From Gemmatimonadota bacterium (lineage in GTDB: Bacteria; Gemmatimonadota; Gemmatimonadetes; Gemmatimonadales; GWC2-71-9), in the NCBI GenBank assembly GCA_016713435.1, contig JADJPD010000001.1, positions 62,001 through 126,000 of the forward strand: 64,000 bases of DNA, read 5' to 3'. Positions 15,588 through 24,391 of this stretch are shown one piece after another; positions within the stretch are counted from its first letter, which is position 1; every line of letters starts with the position of its first letter. A program made the translations under genes and the position numbers. The notes beneath the pieces were generated by a model. That model saw only the letters and a program-made list of their open reading frames with translations, made no database searches and was not told the origin of the DNA.

Positions 15588-17257
15588 CGAACGCCGGCGA
15601 AGCGCCAGCGGCTCACCTCGGCGCCGGTCGCCGGGAGCCGCGCCAGCCGCACGCCGCCCCGCCGCACCATGGCGCTGTCGAGCAGCGCCGCCACCCCCGC
15701 ACGGTGCGACGACAGCACCAGCCACGCCTCGGGCCCGCCGGCCGCCTGGATCCGGCGGGCCTCGTTGTCCGCCCAGCCCGCATCTTCCACGGCCCCGTTC
15801 ACGCCGAGGCTGTCCGGGCCGGTGCCGCTCGGGATCCCCACCAGTTCGGTCCACGGACCCAGCCGGTAGGCCAGGCTGTCGCCCTCCTGCGCCACCGGGT
15901 GGCCGCGGGGCCCGGCATGGCGGAAGGCCGCGCCCGTGGAGCTGACGAGCGACACGTGGTGCCGCACCCGCGCGGTGTCGGGGGCGCGCCAGTCGGTGGT
16001 GTAGAACACCCAGGCCGGGACGGCCCGGCCAAAGACGTAGATGGTGGCGCCCGGCGCCGCCTCCCGCTGGAGGGTCCGCACCAGGGGCGCCAGCGCCTCC
16101 CGTTCGGGTGGCGCCACGAGGTCGCGCACGGCATCCAGGGCCGGCAGCCCGAGCAGCATCACCGCCCCGAGCCCGAGCCACGGCGCCGGCCGCCAGCGGG
16201 CGAGCCGGTCGGCCACGAGTCCGGCCCCGGCGGCAAGGAGCAGCCCCACCAGCGGCGCCGCGAACAGGAGCAGGCGCGGCGCCACCGGGTAGAGCCGGAC
16301 GGCCGAGGCGAGGACCGCGAGACCGAGGGGCACGAGGGCCGCCAGCACCAGCCACGCGCCCCCGCGCCGCACCAGCGCCACCACCCCCGCGGCCAGCGGC
16401 AGGAACAGCGCTCCCCCCGTCAGGATCCGGACCGGCGTGGCCTCCCCAACGAACCACTCCCGCAGGAGGGCGGCGGGCAGGGTAACCACCTTGCTGCCGA
16501 GCCCGGGCAGGCCCGGGCTCAGGAAGTTGGGTATCCAGAACCGCTGCATGTACGTGCTGCCCGAGGTGGCCCGGTAGACGAGCAGGTACACCACCGCCCA
16601 GCACGCCCCCCATGCGAGCGCCCAGGCGGCCACGGTGGCGCGCCGCCGCCCGGTGGGCGGCAGGAGGAGCGCGGCCCCCACGCCCGCGAGGATGAGCGGC
16701 GCCGCGGTGCTGGCCAGGGCGGTGACGAGCCCCAGCAAGCCGACCGCCCACCATCGCGCGGGGCGTTCCGGGGCGTCCCGGAGGCGGGCCACCGCGAGCG
16801 CGAGCAGCGCGGCGGCGAGCGCGTCGGTGATGTACGGCTTGAGTTCGTTGCTGTACCAGCCGAGGAGCGGGGAGAGCGCCACGAGCCCGGTGGCCAGGGC
16901 CGCCGGCCCCGGCGCGAGCGTCCGGCGGGCCAGCGCGGCCACCACGCCGAGCAGCGCGATCCCGGCGACGAGCGCCACCAGCCGGAGCACCCGCTCGTCG
17001 GCGCCGCCCACGAGGGTGGCGGCGCGCACCGCCCAGAGGAAGGGGACGGGGGCGAGCTGGTCGCTGTCGAGGGGGTGAAGCAGGCCGGCGAAGTCGCGGG
17101 TGAGGACGTTCACCGCCAGCATGGCCTCATCGATCCAGAGCGGCCGGCCGTGCGCAAACTGCCGCAGCCGCAGCAGCGCCCCGGCCAGCACGGCGAGGGC
17201 CACGAGCCGCCCGGCGGGCCGCGCGGCCGCCGGGCCGGGCGGGACGGACGGGGTCAC
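15584..17257 (-). CDS. GT39/ArnT-like integral membrane glycosyltransferase
   Basis: This 557-residue protein has a dozen or so hydrophobic segments. After the first membrane helix the loop reads HGRPLWIDEAMLAVN, carrying the Asp-Glu pair (residues 43-44) that is the catalytic hallmark of GT-C enzymes of the PMT/ArnT class, which transfer a sugar from a polyprenyl-phosphate carrier on the outer face of the inner membrane. The C-terminal third (from about residue 400) is a soluble periplasmic domain (AAPGATIYVFGRAVPAWVFYTTDW...). The GTG start overlaps the pdxA stop, so it is the downstream gene of a two-gene unit. Acceptor and sugar are unknown. O-glycosylation of exported proteins and lipid A or envelope modification are both possible. 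Confidence 0.78.
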   Translation of the reverse strand: MTPSVPPGPAAARPAGRLVALAVLAGALLRLRQFAHGRPLWIDEAMLAVNVLTRDFAGLLHPLDSDQLAPVPFLWAVRAATLVGGADERVLRLVALVAGIALLGVVAALARRTLAPGPAALATGLVALSPLLGWYSNELKPYITDALAAALLALAVARLRDAPERPARWWAVGLLGLVTALASTAAPLILAGVGAALLLPPTGRRRATVAAWALAWGACWAVVYLLVYRATSGSTYMQRFWIPNFLSPGLPGLGSKVVTLPAALLREWFVGEATPVRILTGGALFLPLAAGVVALVRRGGAWLVLAALVPLGLAVLASAVRLYPVAPRLLLFAAPLVGLLLAAGAGLVADRLARWRPAPWLGLGAVMLLGLPALDAVRDLVAPPEREALAPLVRTLQREAAPGATIYVFGRAVPAWVFYTTDWRAPDTARVRHHVSLVSSTGAAFRHAGPRGHPVAQEGDSLAYRLGPWTELVGIPSGTGPDSLGVNGAVEDAGWADNEARRIQAAGGPEAWLVLSSHRAGVAALLDSAMVRRGGVRLARLPATGAEVSRWRFAGVR

Positions 17258-18201
17258 GCGGGAATGGAGCTGGCGATGCGCTTCCGGGCCAGCTCCACCG
17301 CCAGCTCCACGGCGGTGCGCATGCTGGCCGGGTCGGCGGTGCCGGTGCCGGCGATGTCGAAGGCGGTGCCGTGGTCCGGCGAGGTGCGGGGGAAGGGAAG
17401 CCCCAGGGTGACGTTCACCCCCCGGCCGAAGGCCGCCACCTTGATGGCCGTCATGCCGACGTCGTGGTAGGGGGCCAGCACCGCGTCGAACTCGCCGCGC
17501 ATGGCGCGGACGAAGACGGTGTCCGCGGGATGCGGGCCGCTGGCGCCCAGGGCCTGCACGGCCGGGCGGAGCACCCGCTCCTCCTCGTCGCCAAAGAGGC
17601 CCGACTCGCCGGCGTGCGGGTTGAGCGCGCACACCGCGAGGCGCGGCTCCGCGATGCCCCACCACTCCCGGAGGGCGTGCTGGGTGGTGCGCCCGGTGGT
17701 GATGAGCTTCTCGGTGGTCAGGAGCTGCGGCACGCTCCGGAGCGGCACATGGGTGGTGACCAGCACCACGCGGAGTTCCGCCGCCGCGAGCATCATGGCC
17801 ACGTCCACGTCCCCCGCGAGGTGCGCCAGCCACTCGGTGTGCCCCGGCCAGCGGAAGCCCGCGAGGTTCAGGGCATGCTTGTGCGCCGGCGCCGTGACGA
17901 TCGCGTCGACCTCCCCGCCCAGCGCCAGCCGCGCCGCCGTCTCCACCCCGATCCCCGCGATCCGCCCCGCCCGCGCCGCGCGGGTGGGCCCCGGCCGCTC
18001 GGGCCCGTGCTCCCCGTATCCCTCCCCCCAGGTGCCCACCACGATCCGGCGCGCGGCCGGGAGGCCGGCCACCTGGTCCTCCGCCCCGATCAGGGTGACC
18101 TCCGCGCCGAGCGGCGTGGCGAGGGCGGCGCGGGTGATCTCGGGCCCGATCCCCCGCGGATCCCCAAGCGTGATGGCGAGACGTGGCAGGCGTGACGACA
18201 T
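17254..18201 (-). CDS. pdxA: 4-hydroxythreonine-4-phosphate dehydrogenase
   Basis: PdxA oxidises 4-phosphohydroxy-L-threonine in the DXP-dependent route to pyridoxal phosphate. The 315-residue length is normal. Conserved blocks are ITLGDPRGIGPEI at the N-terminus, TAPAHKHALNLAGFRWPGHTEWLA (substrate phosphate binding), ALNPHAGESGLFGDEE, APYHDVGMTAIKVAAFGRGVNVTLGLPFPRTSPDHGTAFDIAG near the C-terminus. The metal-binding His residues lie in GHTEWL, PYHDVG and SPDHGT. The ATG at 18201 has no ribosome site. Instead TAGTTT ends seven bases upstream and is built into the tail of the preceding terminator hairpin. Followed with a GTGA overlap by the membrane glycosyltransferase. Confidence 0.95.
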   Translation of the reverse strand: MSSRLPRLAITLGDPRGIGPEITRAALATPLGAEVTLIGAEDQVAGLPAARRIVVGTWGEGYGEHGPERPGPTRAARAGRIAGIGVETAARLALGGEVDAIVTAPAHKHALNLAGFRWPGHTEWLAHLAGDVDVAMMLAAAELRVVLVTTHVPLRSVPQLLTTEKLITTGRTTQHALREWWGIAEPRLAVCALNPHAGESGLFGDEEERVLRPAVQALGASGPHPADTVFVRAMRGEFDAVLAPYHDVGMTAIKVAAFGRGVNVTLGLPFPRTSPDHGTAFDIAGTGTADPASMRTAVELAVELARKRIASSIPA

Positions 18202-18208
18202 GCTGCCA

Positions 18209-18214
18209 AAACTA
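18209..18214 (-). promoter_or_regulatory. Candidate -10 of pdxA inside a terminator tail
   Basis: On the minus strand TAGTTT ends seven bases before the pdxA ATG and begins at the last base of the terminator hairpin at 18214-18240. The T-tail of one unit thus doubles as the promoter core of the next. Confidence 0.45.
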
Positions 18215-18240
18215 ATGGGCGGCCCAACGGGCCGCCCATT
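18214..18240 (-). terminator. Intrinsic terminator after the SurA-like gene
   Basis: A perfect 12-bp stem (18214-18225 with 18229-18240) with a 3-base loop is followed on the minus strand by AGTTTTGG, the best T-rich tail in the window. It closes the DUF58-to-SurA unit, 44 bases after the stop. Confidence 0.8.
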
Positions 18241-18283
18241 CGTCTTCCGCGAGCGCGGCGCCGGGGCGCGGCCTTCGCGGCGC

Positions 18284-19615
18284 CTAGAGCCGGACGTCTA
18301 CGTACGTCGAGCGCCGCAGCCGGTCCATGTACCGCCGCGTGGCCAGTTCGTCCGACAGCCGCCGCCGGATCTGGTCCTTCACGTCCTCGTAGCGGATGGG
18401 CCCGGCCGCGTGGCGTGCCGTGACCTGGAGCACGACGTACTTCCGCCGGGTCCCGCTCTCCTTCCGCAGCTCGAACGGCGCCACCACCTGCCCGCTGTCG
18501 GCCTCGCCGATCCCCGCCTTGTACTCGTCGGGCAGCTGCGCCAGCGAGATCTCCGGCGCCTCCTTCTCCTCCCCCTCGTCGTGGTAGAGGCGCGCCAGCG
18601 AGTCGAAGGACGCCCCCGCCCGGAGCGCTTCCGCCAGGCGCAGCGCCAGGGCGTGCGCGCTATCGGCATCCTCCTGGTCCACCTCGGGCATCAGCAGGAC
18701 GTGCCGCGCCTGCACCTCGGCCGGCTGGGTGCGGGTGACCTGGATGATGTGGAACCCGAACGGCGTCTCCACCGGGTCCGAGATCACGCCCGGCCGGAGC
18801 GAGAACGCCACCCGCTCGAAGCCCTGCACCATCTGTCCCCGCCGGAACCAGCCGAGGTCGCCGCCCTGCTGGGCGCTGGCGGGGTCCTGCGAGAAGCGCC
18901 GCGCCGCCGTGGCGAAGTCGGCGCCCTTGCGGAGCTCCACGACGAGGCTGTCGGCCTGCGCGCGGGCACGCGCCACGGCCGCGGGCTTGGGCCGCGGGGC
19001 GATGACCAGGTTCCGGAACGCCACCGTGGCGGGCCGCGCCGGGAGGTCTTTCTGGTAGCGGTCGAAGTACTCCCGCATCTCGCGCTCGGTGGGCTGCACC
19101 GGCTTGAGCTTCCCTTCCTGCCGGAGCTTGCCGAGCAGGTTGTTGCGCAGTGCCGCGCGGCGCTGGTTCTCGGACAGCCAGCGGCGGAATTCCTCGGGTG
19201 TCTGGAAGCCGGACCGCGCCAGCTCGTTGCGGAAGTCCACCTCGGAGGTGAAGCGCTGCCGCACGTTGCGGAACTGCTGTTCGGTGCCCTCGGAGATCTC
19301 CTGGTCGGTGACCTTGATGGCCGTGTCGCGGAGCGCCACCTGGACCAGCAGCTCGGCATCGATCAGGTCGGAGATCACCTCACGGCAGAGGGCGCGGAAG
19401 CCCGCCTCCGTGGTGGGCAGCGGCCCGGCCTGCGCCCGCTGGGTGAAGATCTCCTCCTCCACCTGCGAGGCCAGGATCGGCGATTCCCCGGCCACGGCCA
19501 CCACGCGGTCCACCGCCGAGGCGATGGTGTCGCAGCGGAACTGGGGCTGCTGCGCCGCCGCGGGACGCGCGGCGAGCCCGAGGAGCAGCGCCAGGAGGAG
19601 GGGCGCGCGCCTCAC
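18284..19615 (-). CDS. SurA-like periplasmic peptidyl-prolyl isomerase
   Basis: This 443-residue exported chaperone starts with a signal peptide (MRRAPLLLALLLGLAARPAAA, cleavage before QQPQ). A SurA-type N-terminal helical region follows (VDRVVAVAGESPILASQVEEEI is the hallmark opening). The first parvulin domain covers about 175-285, with GADFATAARRFSQDPASAQQGGDLGWFRRGQMV and FGFHIIQVT. The second parvulin-like domain (about 287-405) begins QARHVLLM. SurA escorts unfolded beta-barrel proteins to the BAM complex, fitting a genome with OprB-type porins. Its ATG overlaps the stop of an upstream PpiC lipoprotein, so two related chaperones are made together. The second domain has a long insertion and may be inactive as an isomerase. 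Confidence 0.88.
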   Translation of the reverse strand: MRRAPLLLALLLGLAARPAAAQQPQFRCDTIASAVDRVVAVAGESPILASQVEEEIFTQRAQAGPLPTTEAGFRALCREVISDLIDAELLVQVALRDTAIKVTDQEISEGTEQQFRNVRQRFTSEVDFRNELARSGFQTPEEFRRWLSENQRRAALRNNLLGKLRQEGKLKPVQPTEREMREYFDRYQKDLPARPATVAFRNLVIAPRPKPAAVARARAQADSLVVELRKGADFATAARRFSQDPASAQQGGDLGWFRRGQMVQGFERVAFSLRPGVISDPVETPFGFHIIQVTRTQPAEVQARHVLLMPEVDQEDADSAHALALRLAEALRAGASFDSLARLYHDEGEEKEAPEISLAQLPDEYKAGIGEADSGQVVAPFELRKESGTRRKYVVLQVTARHAAGPIRYEDVKDQIRRRLSDELATRRYMDRLRRSTYVDVRL

Positions 19616-21042
19616 GGGCGGCCCCCGGCGGAATCGATCCTCGGCAGGGCGGGCGTGCTGTCCCGGCGTGGCCCGGCGGCCTCGGCGGAGTCGGCGGCCT
19701 GCTGCTGCTCCTGCGCCACGGACACCGCCCGGTCGAGACCGGCGGGGAAGTAGCGATAGGTGCCGCGGGTGCGCAGTGCGAGGGCCATGGGACCCGGGAT
19801 CGGGAGCGGCCGCCCCTCGCCCTTGGAGACGCGCTCCCAGTACTGGTCGATGGCCAGCGCGGCGACCTGCTCGCGCTCGGCGGGCGTGGCCGTGCTGTCG
19901 AGCTTGTCCGGTCCCAGGCCCAGGGTGCCGACCAGGCTGTCGACCCGCGCACGGTGGCGTTCCATGAGCACCCCCCAGTCCTCCCGCGAGAGGCCCACCC
20001 CGTGCTCCTGCGCCTCCTGGATGAGGAGCGCGTTCTGCCCCACCGCGCGCGCCAGCAGCACCAGCCCGGTGTCGGGCCGGCTGGCGGCGTCGTTGATGAA
20101 CGAGGGCCCGAGGGCGTTGAGCCAGCGGGCAAACTCGCCCAGGGTCAGGCGGCCCCCGTCCCAGGTGGCGATGGTCTCCCGGGACTTGAGCGCGCCGTCG
20201 AAGTCGGCCACCGCGGCGCGGATCGTGGCCGGCGCGGACCCCGCCACCGCGAGGCGCTTGCGGGTGCCGAGGCTGTCCATGTAGAGCGAGTCGAGCTCCA
20301 TCCCGAGACGCAGCTTCACGTCGTCGAGGATCATCCCGCGCACCTCCGGGAGGGGCGGGAAGCGGATCACGTGGAAGCCGAAGGGCGTCTCGATGATGGG
20401 GGTCATCTGGCCCGGCTTGAGGGTCCAGGCTGCGCTGTCGAACGACGTCACCCAGCGGCCGCGCGGCGCGAGCGTGAGGTAGCCGCCATTCGCCCGGCTG
20501 CCCTGGTCCTCACTGCCGCCCTGGGCCACCTCGGCGAACGACATCCCCTCCTGCACCTTCCGCAGCAACTGCTCCGCGCGCAGGTGCGCCACCGTCCGCA
20601 GGTGCTGGGGCTGCTGCGGCGAGGACTTCACCAGGAAGTGCTGGAAGATCCGCTCGTCATCGGCGCGGTAGATGCTGTCGGCGATGGGCCCGGCCACGGC
20701 GGCGCGGCCGGCCATCAGGGTGTCGTGCCAGCGGGCCGCCTGCAGCTCCATGATGTCGGCCCAGAGGGCGTCCGCCGCGAAGGCCGAGTCGGCGAGGTCG
20801 TTCCGCCGGGCCAGCGCCTGGGCGAACAGCATGTGATCCACCCAGAGCCCGGCGATGCCGCGCGCCGCCTCGGCGTTGAGCGGCAGGCCCTTCAGGCCGT
20901 TCATGGCCGTGGCCAGCCGGTCGATCTTGAGCGGGACGCCCTGCACTTCCGCCGCCGCCGGCGGGGCGGTCGAGAATGCTTCCTGCACCTTGTCGCACCC
21001 GGTGGCCAGCACCAGCGCGCCCAGCACGGCCAGTCGACGCAT
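19612..21042 (-). CDS. PpiC-type parvulin lipoprotein
   Basis: This 476-residue protein has a lipobox at the very start (MRRLAVLGALVLATGC, acylated Cys16), so it should be a membrane-anchored periplasmic foldase. A SurA/PrsA-like helical region follows, with a parvulin domain at about 150-250 recognisable from MSFAEVAQGGSEDQGSRANGGYLTLAPRGRWV and TPIIETPFGFHVIRFP. The C-terminal half is helical and contains a second chaperone-like segment ending in a Gln/Ala/Glu-rich tail. I chose the ATG at 21042 because it gives the lipoprotein signal directly and has TGGAGCAGG upstream; the ATG at 21063 would add seven residues in front. It lies between mfd and the SurA-like gene in one minus-strand unit. 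No lipidated foldase name can be assigned with certainty. Confidence 0.82.
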   Translation of the reverse strand: MRRLAVLGALVLATGCDKVQEAFSTAPPAAAEVQGVPLKIDRLATAMNGLKGLPLNAEAARGIAGLWVDHMLFAQALARRNDLADSAFAADALWADIMELQAARWHDTLMAGRAAVAGPIADSIYRADDERIFQHFLVKSSPQQPQHLRTVAHLRAEQLLRKVQEGMSFAEVAQGGSEDQGSRANGGYLTLAPRGRWVTSFDSAAWTLKPGQMTPIIETPFGFHVIRFPPLPEVRGMILDDVKLRLGMELDSLYMDSLGTRKRLAVAGSAPATIRAAVADFDGALKSRETIATWDGGRLTLGEFARWLNALGPSFINDAASRPDTGLVLLARAVGQNALLIQEAQEHGVGLSREDWGVLMERHRARVDSLVGTLGLGPDKLDSTATPAEREQVAALAIDQYWERVSKGEGRPLPIPGPMALALRTRGTYRYFPAGLDRAVSVAQEQQQAADSAEAAGPRRDSTPALPRIDSAGGRP

Positions 21043-21070
21043 GCCTGCTCCAGAAATGATCATCGTAGGG

Positions 21071-24000
21071 TCAGCGCGGCCTGGCCGCGCCCGTGGTCGG
21101 TTCGGTGCGGGGCGGTGCGTCGGCCGGAGCCGGGCTCGCCACGCGGTCCAGCGCCCGCACCAGTGCGGGCACGATGGCCTCGCCCCCCAGCCGCGTGAGC
21201 CGGAGCGACAGCGGCACCATCCGCCGCACCTCCACCGCCAGCTGCACGTGGTCGAGCGCGGCGGAGAGGCCCGCAAAGCGGGGAGCCGCGCCCTCGCGGA
21301 AGGTGAGCCGGGCTTCGTCCCCGCGGACCAGCACGTGCTGCAGGCCGAGGGTGGCGCCCACCGCCCGGAGCCGCGCCATGTGGAGCAGCATCTCGGCCGG
21401 TTCCGGGAGGGGGCCGAACCGCTCGCGCAGCTCCTCCCGGAGGGCCTGAATGTCGCTGGAGGTCGCCGCCCGCGCCAGTCGGCGGTAGAAATCGAGCTTG
21501 ATGTCGTCTTCCGCCACGTAGCCGTCCGGCAGGTGCGCCGGCCGGTCCAGCACCACCTCCGGCGGTGAGGGCTGCTCCCCCGGCGTCTGGCCCCGGAGCG
21601 CGCGCACCGTCTCCTCGAGCCAGCGCAGGTAGAGGTCGAAGCCCACCGCGTGCGCGTGCCCCGACTGCTCGGCCCCGAGCAGGTTGCCGGCGCCCCGCAG
21701 CTCCATGTCCTTGAGCGCGATCCGGTACCCCGCCCCGAGTTCGGTATGATGCTCGAGGACCCGCAACCGTTCCTCGGCGTCCTTGTCGATCAGGTCCGGC
21801 ACCACCAGGTAGCAGTAGGCCCGCCGGTGGCTCCGGCCCACCCGGCCCCGGAGCTGGTACAGCTGGGCCAGGCCCAGCCGGTGCGCGTCGTGGACGATCA
21901 TGGTGTTGGCGTTGGGCACGTCGAGCCCCGACTCCACGATGAGCGTGGACACGAGGATGTCCGCCTCGCCGCCGACGAACTTCCGCATGACTTCCTCGAG
22001 GTCGTCGGCCGCCATCTGGCCGTGGCCGACCACCACCCGCGCGCGCGGCGCGAGCGCCCGCACCCGGGCGGCGATGGTCTCGATGGTCTCGATGCGGTTG
22101 TGCACCACGAACACCTGCCCGCCGCGGTCCAGCTCGCGCGCGAAGGCCTCCTCGAGGAGCGCGTCGTCCCACGGCTCCACGAAGGTGAGGATGGGGGAGC
22201 GGTCGCGCGGCGGGGTCTCGATGAGCACCAGGTCGCGCAGCCCCGCCAGCGACAGGTGCAGCGTCCGCGGGATCGGGGTGGCGGTCAGCGTCAGCACGTC
22301 CACCGTCAGGCGCAGCGTCTTGAGCCGCTCCTTGTGCCGCACCCCGAAGCGGTGCTCCTCGTCCACCACCAGGAGCCCGAGCTCCCTGAAGGTGACGTCC
22401 GGCGAGAGCAGCCGGTGCGTGCCGATGATGATGTCGATCTCCCCCGCCGCGAGCCGCGCCAGCGCCTGCTTCTGCTCCTTGGCGGTGCGGAAGCGGGAGA
22501 GCACCTCGATCTTCACCGGGAAGTCGGCCAGCCGCTCGCTGAAGGTGCGGGCGTGCTGGTCGGCCAGGATCGTGGTGGGCACCAGCACCGCCACCTGCTT
22601 CCCACCCTGCACCGCCTTGAAGGCGGCGCGCACCGCCACCTCGGTCTTGCCGTAGCCCACGTCGCCCACGAGCAGCAGGTCCATGGGGAGTGCCTGCTCC
22701 ATGGCGTGCTTCACGGCGGTGGTGGCCTTCCGCTGGTCGGGGGTGTCCTCGTACAGGAAGGCGGATTCCAGCTCGCGCTGCCAGCGGGTGTCGGGCGGGA
22801 AGGGGAAGCCGGCGCTGGCCTGGCGGCGGGCGTAGAGGTCGAGGAGCTCGGCCGCCATCTCCTTGATGGCCTGGCGGGTCTTCTCGCGGGTGCGCTGCCA
22901 GCTGGTGCCGCCGAGCTTGTGCAGGCGGGGCGGTGGCTGGTCGCCGTCGTCGCCGGCGCCGCGGTAGCGCTCCAGCTGGTCCAGGCGGTAGAGCGGGACG
23001 TTGAGCCGGTCGCCGCCCTCGTACTCGACGATGGCCACCTCGAGGGTGCTCTCGCCCACCGTGATGGTCTCGATGCCGCGGTACACGCCGATGCCGTGGT
23101 CCAGGTGCACCACGTAGTCGCCGGCGGCGAGCTGGCCGGTGGTGCCCGTGGGCGCGGCCTGCCGATAGCGCCGCGCCCGCCGGAGCCGCCGGGCGCGGCG
23201 GAAGATCTCGTGGTCGGTGAGGACCCGCAGGCTCCGCATGACGAACCCGCCGTCGAGCGCGCCGATCGCGAGCGTGGCGTTGAGCCGGCGGTCGCCCTCG
23301 TGCAGCAGCTCGTCGAGGCGCTCGAGCTGGCCCTCGTTGTCGCAGAGGATGAGCGTCGGCACCTCGCCGGCGAGCAGCGCGCGCAGCCGCCGGATGTCGC
23401 GCTCCACCGGCTCCGGCGGCAGGAAGCCCGCCATGACCTCCGGCGCCTCCGCGTGGAGCACCAGGCGGCCGAACGCCTCGAGGTGGCGGACCCACGCCTC
23501 GGGCGGCTCGAACAGCGCCTCGCGCGTCGGCACCTCCTCCCCCAGGCGCCGCGCCACCTCGATGTGGTGCGCGGCCTCGCGCCAGGCGCGCGCCACTTCC
23601 TCGCGGTTGGCGGTGGCGGAATCCTCGACGAGCAGCACCCCCGAGGGCAGCAGCTCGAGGAGCGACTGCCGCGCCGCCACCGGCTCCGCCGCCTGGGGCG
23701 CCGCCGAGCCGCCGAGGGGCAGGATGGTGATGTCGCCGAGGGAGTCGCCGGAGCGCTGGCTGGTCAGGTCGAAGCTCCGCACCGACTCGAGGTCGTCCCC
23801 CCACCACTCGAGCCGGGCGGGGGCGGCCATGCCGAACCCGTACACGTCGATGATGCCGCCGCGCACGCCGAACTGCGCCACCTCGGTGACGGTGGGCACC
23901 CGGGTGTACCCCATGCCCTCGAGCGCGGCCACCACTTCACTGAGGCGCCGCGGCACCGAGGGCCCCACGCGCAGCGTCCGCAGCGACAGCTCGGCCGGCA

Positions 24001-24391
24001 CCCGGGTCCGCTCCTGGCTGGCGCGCGCGGTGGTGACGAGCAGGCGGAGCCGGCCCGCCAGCAGCGCGGCGAGCGTCTCCGCGCGCTCGCCGGCGATCTC
24101 GTAATGCGGCTCCTCCTCTCCCAGCGCCTCACGCTGGGGATAGAGCGCCACCGGCAGGTCGGTGAGGTGCTGCAGGTCGGTGAGCCAGCGCTCGGCATCC
24201 GCCGGCGTGGTGGCCACCACCGTGATGAGCCGCTCCGGATAGGTGCGTGCCAGCCAGGCCACCAGCACCGCGGTGCTCGAGCCCACGAGCCCGCCCAGGC
24301 GGAGCTCGCGCCCCTGCGTGGGCAGCCGCCCCTTGAGGTCAAAGGCGATCGAGGTGCGCTCGAACGCGTCGAGCAGCGCGGGCAGGCTCAT
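21071..24391 (-). CDS. mfd: Transcription-repair coupling factor
   Basis: Mfd is a DNA translocase that removes RNA polymerase stalled at lesions and recruits UvrA. The 1,106-residue protein shows the full architecture. The UvrB-like N-terminus (to about 280) is followed by a linker and the CarD-like RNA-polymerase-interaction domain (about 445-515: AGDYVVHLDHGIGVYRGIETI, VPLYRLDQLERY). The RecG-like motor has Walker A LVGDVGYGKTEVA and DEEHRFGVRHKERLK, then TATPIPRTLHLSLAG and the TRG motif region, and the C-terminal domain starts near PEVVLDRPAHLPDGYV. The ATG at 24391 overlaps the stop of the upstream BatA-like gene, so the 51 codons of open frame before it are excluded. uvrA is in the same window about 31 kb away. 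Confidence 0.96.
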   Translation of the reverse strand: MSLPALLDAFERTSIAFDLKGRLPTQGRELRLGGLVGSSTAVLVAWLARTYPERLITVVATTPADAERWLTDLQHLTDLPVALYPQREALGEEEPHYEIAGERAETLAALLAGRLRLLVTTARASQERTRVPAELSLRTLRVGPSVPRRLSEVVAALEGMGYTRVPTVTEVAQFGVRGGIIDVYGFGMAAPARLEWWGDDLESVRSFDLTSQRSGDSLGDITILPLGGSAAPQAAEPVAARQSLLELLPSGVLLVEDSATANREEVARAWREAAHHIEVARRLGEEVPTREALFEPPEAWVRHLEAFGRLVLHAEAPEVMAGFLPPEPVERDIRRLRALLAGEVPTLILCDNEGQLERLDELLHEGDRRLNATLAIGALDGGFVMRSLRVLTDHEIFRRARRLRRARRYRQAAPTGTTGQLAAGDYVVHLDHGIGVYRGIETITVGESTLEVAIVEYEGGDRLNVPLYRLDQLERYRGAGDDGDQPPPRLHKLGGTSWQRTREKTRQAIKEMAAELLDLYARRQASAGFPFPPDTRWQRELESAFLYEDTPDQRKATTAVKHAMEQALPMDLLLVGDVGYGKTEVAVRAAFKAVQGGKQVAVLVPTTILADQHARTFSERLADFPVKIEVLSRFRTAKEQKQALARLAAGEIDIIIGTHRLLSPDVTFRELGLLVVDEEHRFGVRHKERLKTLRLTVDVLTLTATPIPRTLHLSLAGLRDLVLIETPPRDRSPILTFVEPWDDALLEEAFARELDRGGQVFVVHNRIETIETIAARVRALAPRARVVVGHGQMAADDLEEVMRKFVGGEADILVSTLIVESGLDVPNANTMIVHDAHRLGLAQLYQLRGRVGRSHRRAYCYLVVPDLIDKDAEERLRVLEHHTELGAGYRIALKDMELRGAGNLLGAEQSGHAHAVGFDLYLRWLEETVRALRGQTPGEQPSPPEVVLDRPAHLPDGYVAEDDIKLDFYRRLARAATSSDIQALREELRERFGPLPEPAEMLLHMARLRAVGATLGLQHVLVRGDEARLTFREGAAPRFAGLSAALDHVQLAVEVRRMVPLSLRLTRLGGEAIVPALVRALDRVASPAPADAPPRTEPTTGAARPR

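Noticed and set aside
14867..17470. 867-codon plus-strand ORF across hisZ-hisG and the glycosyltransferase
   Set aside because: Covers three recognised genes in other frames and strands, with an Arg/Pro/Gly-rich product; a GC shadow.
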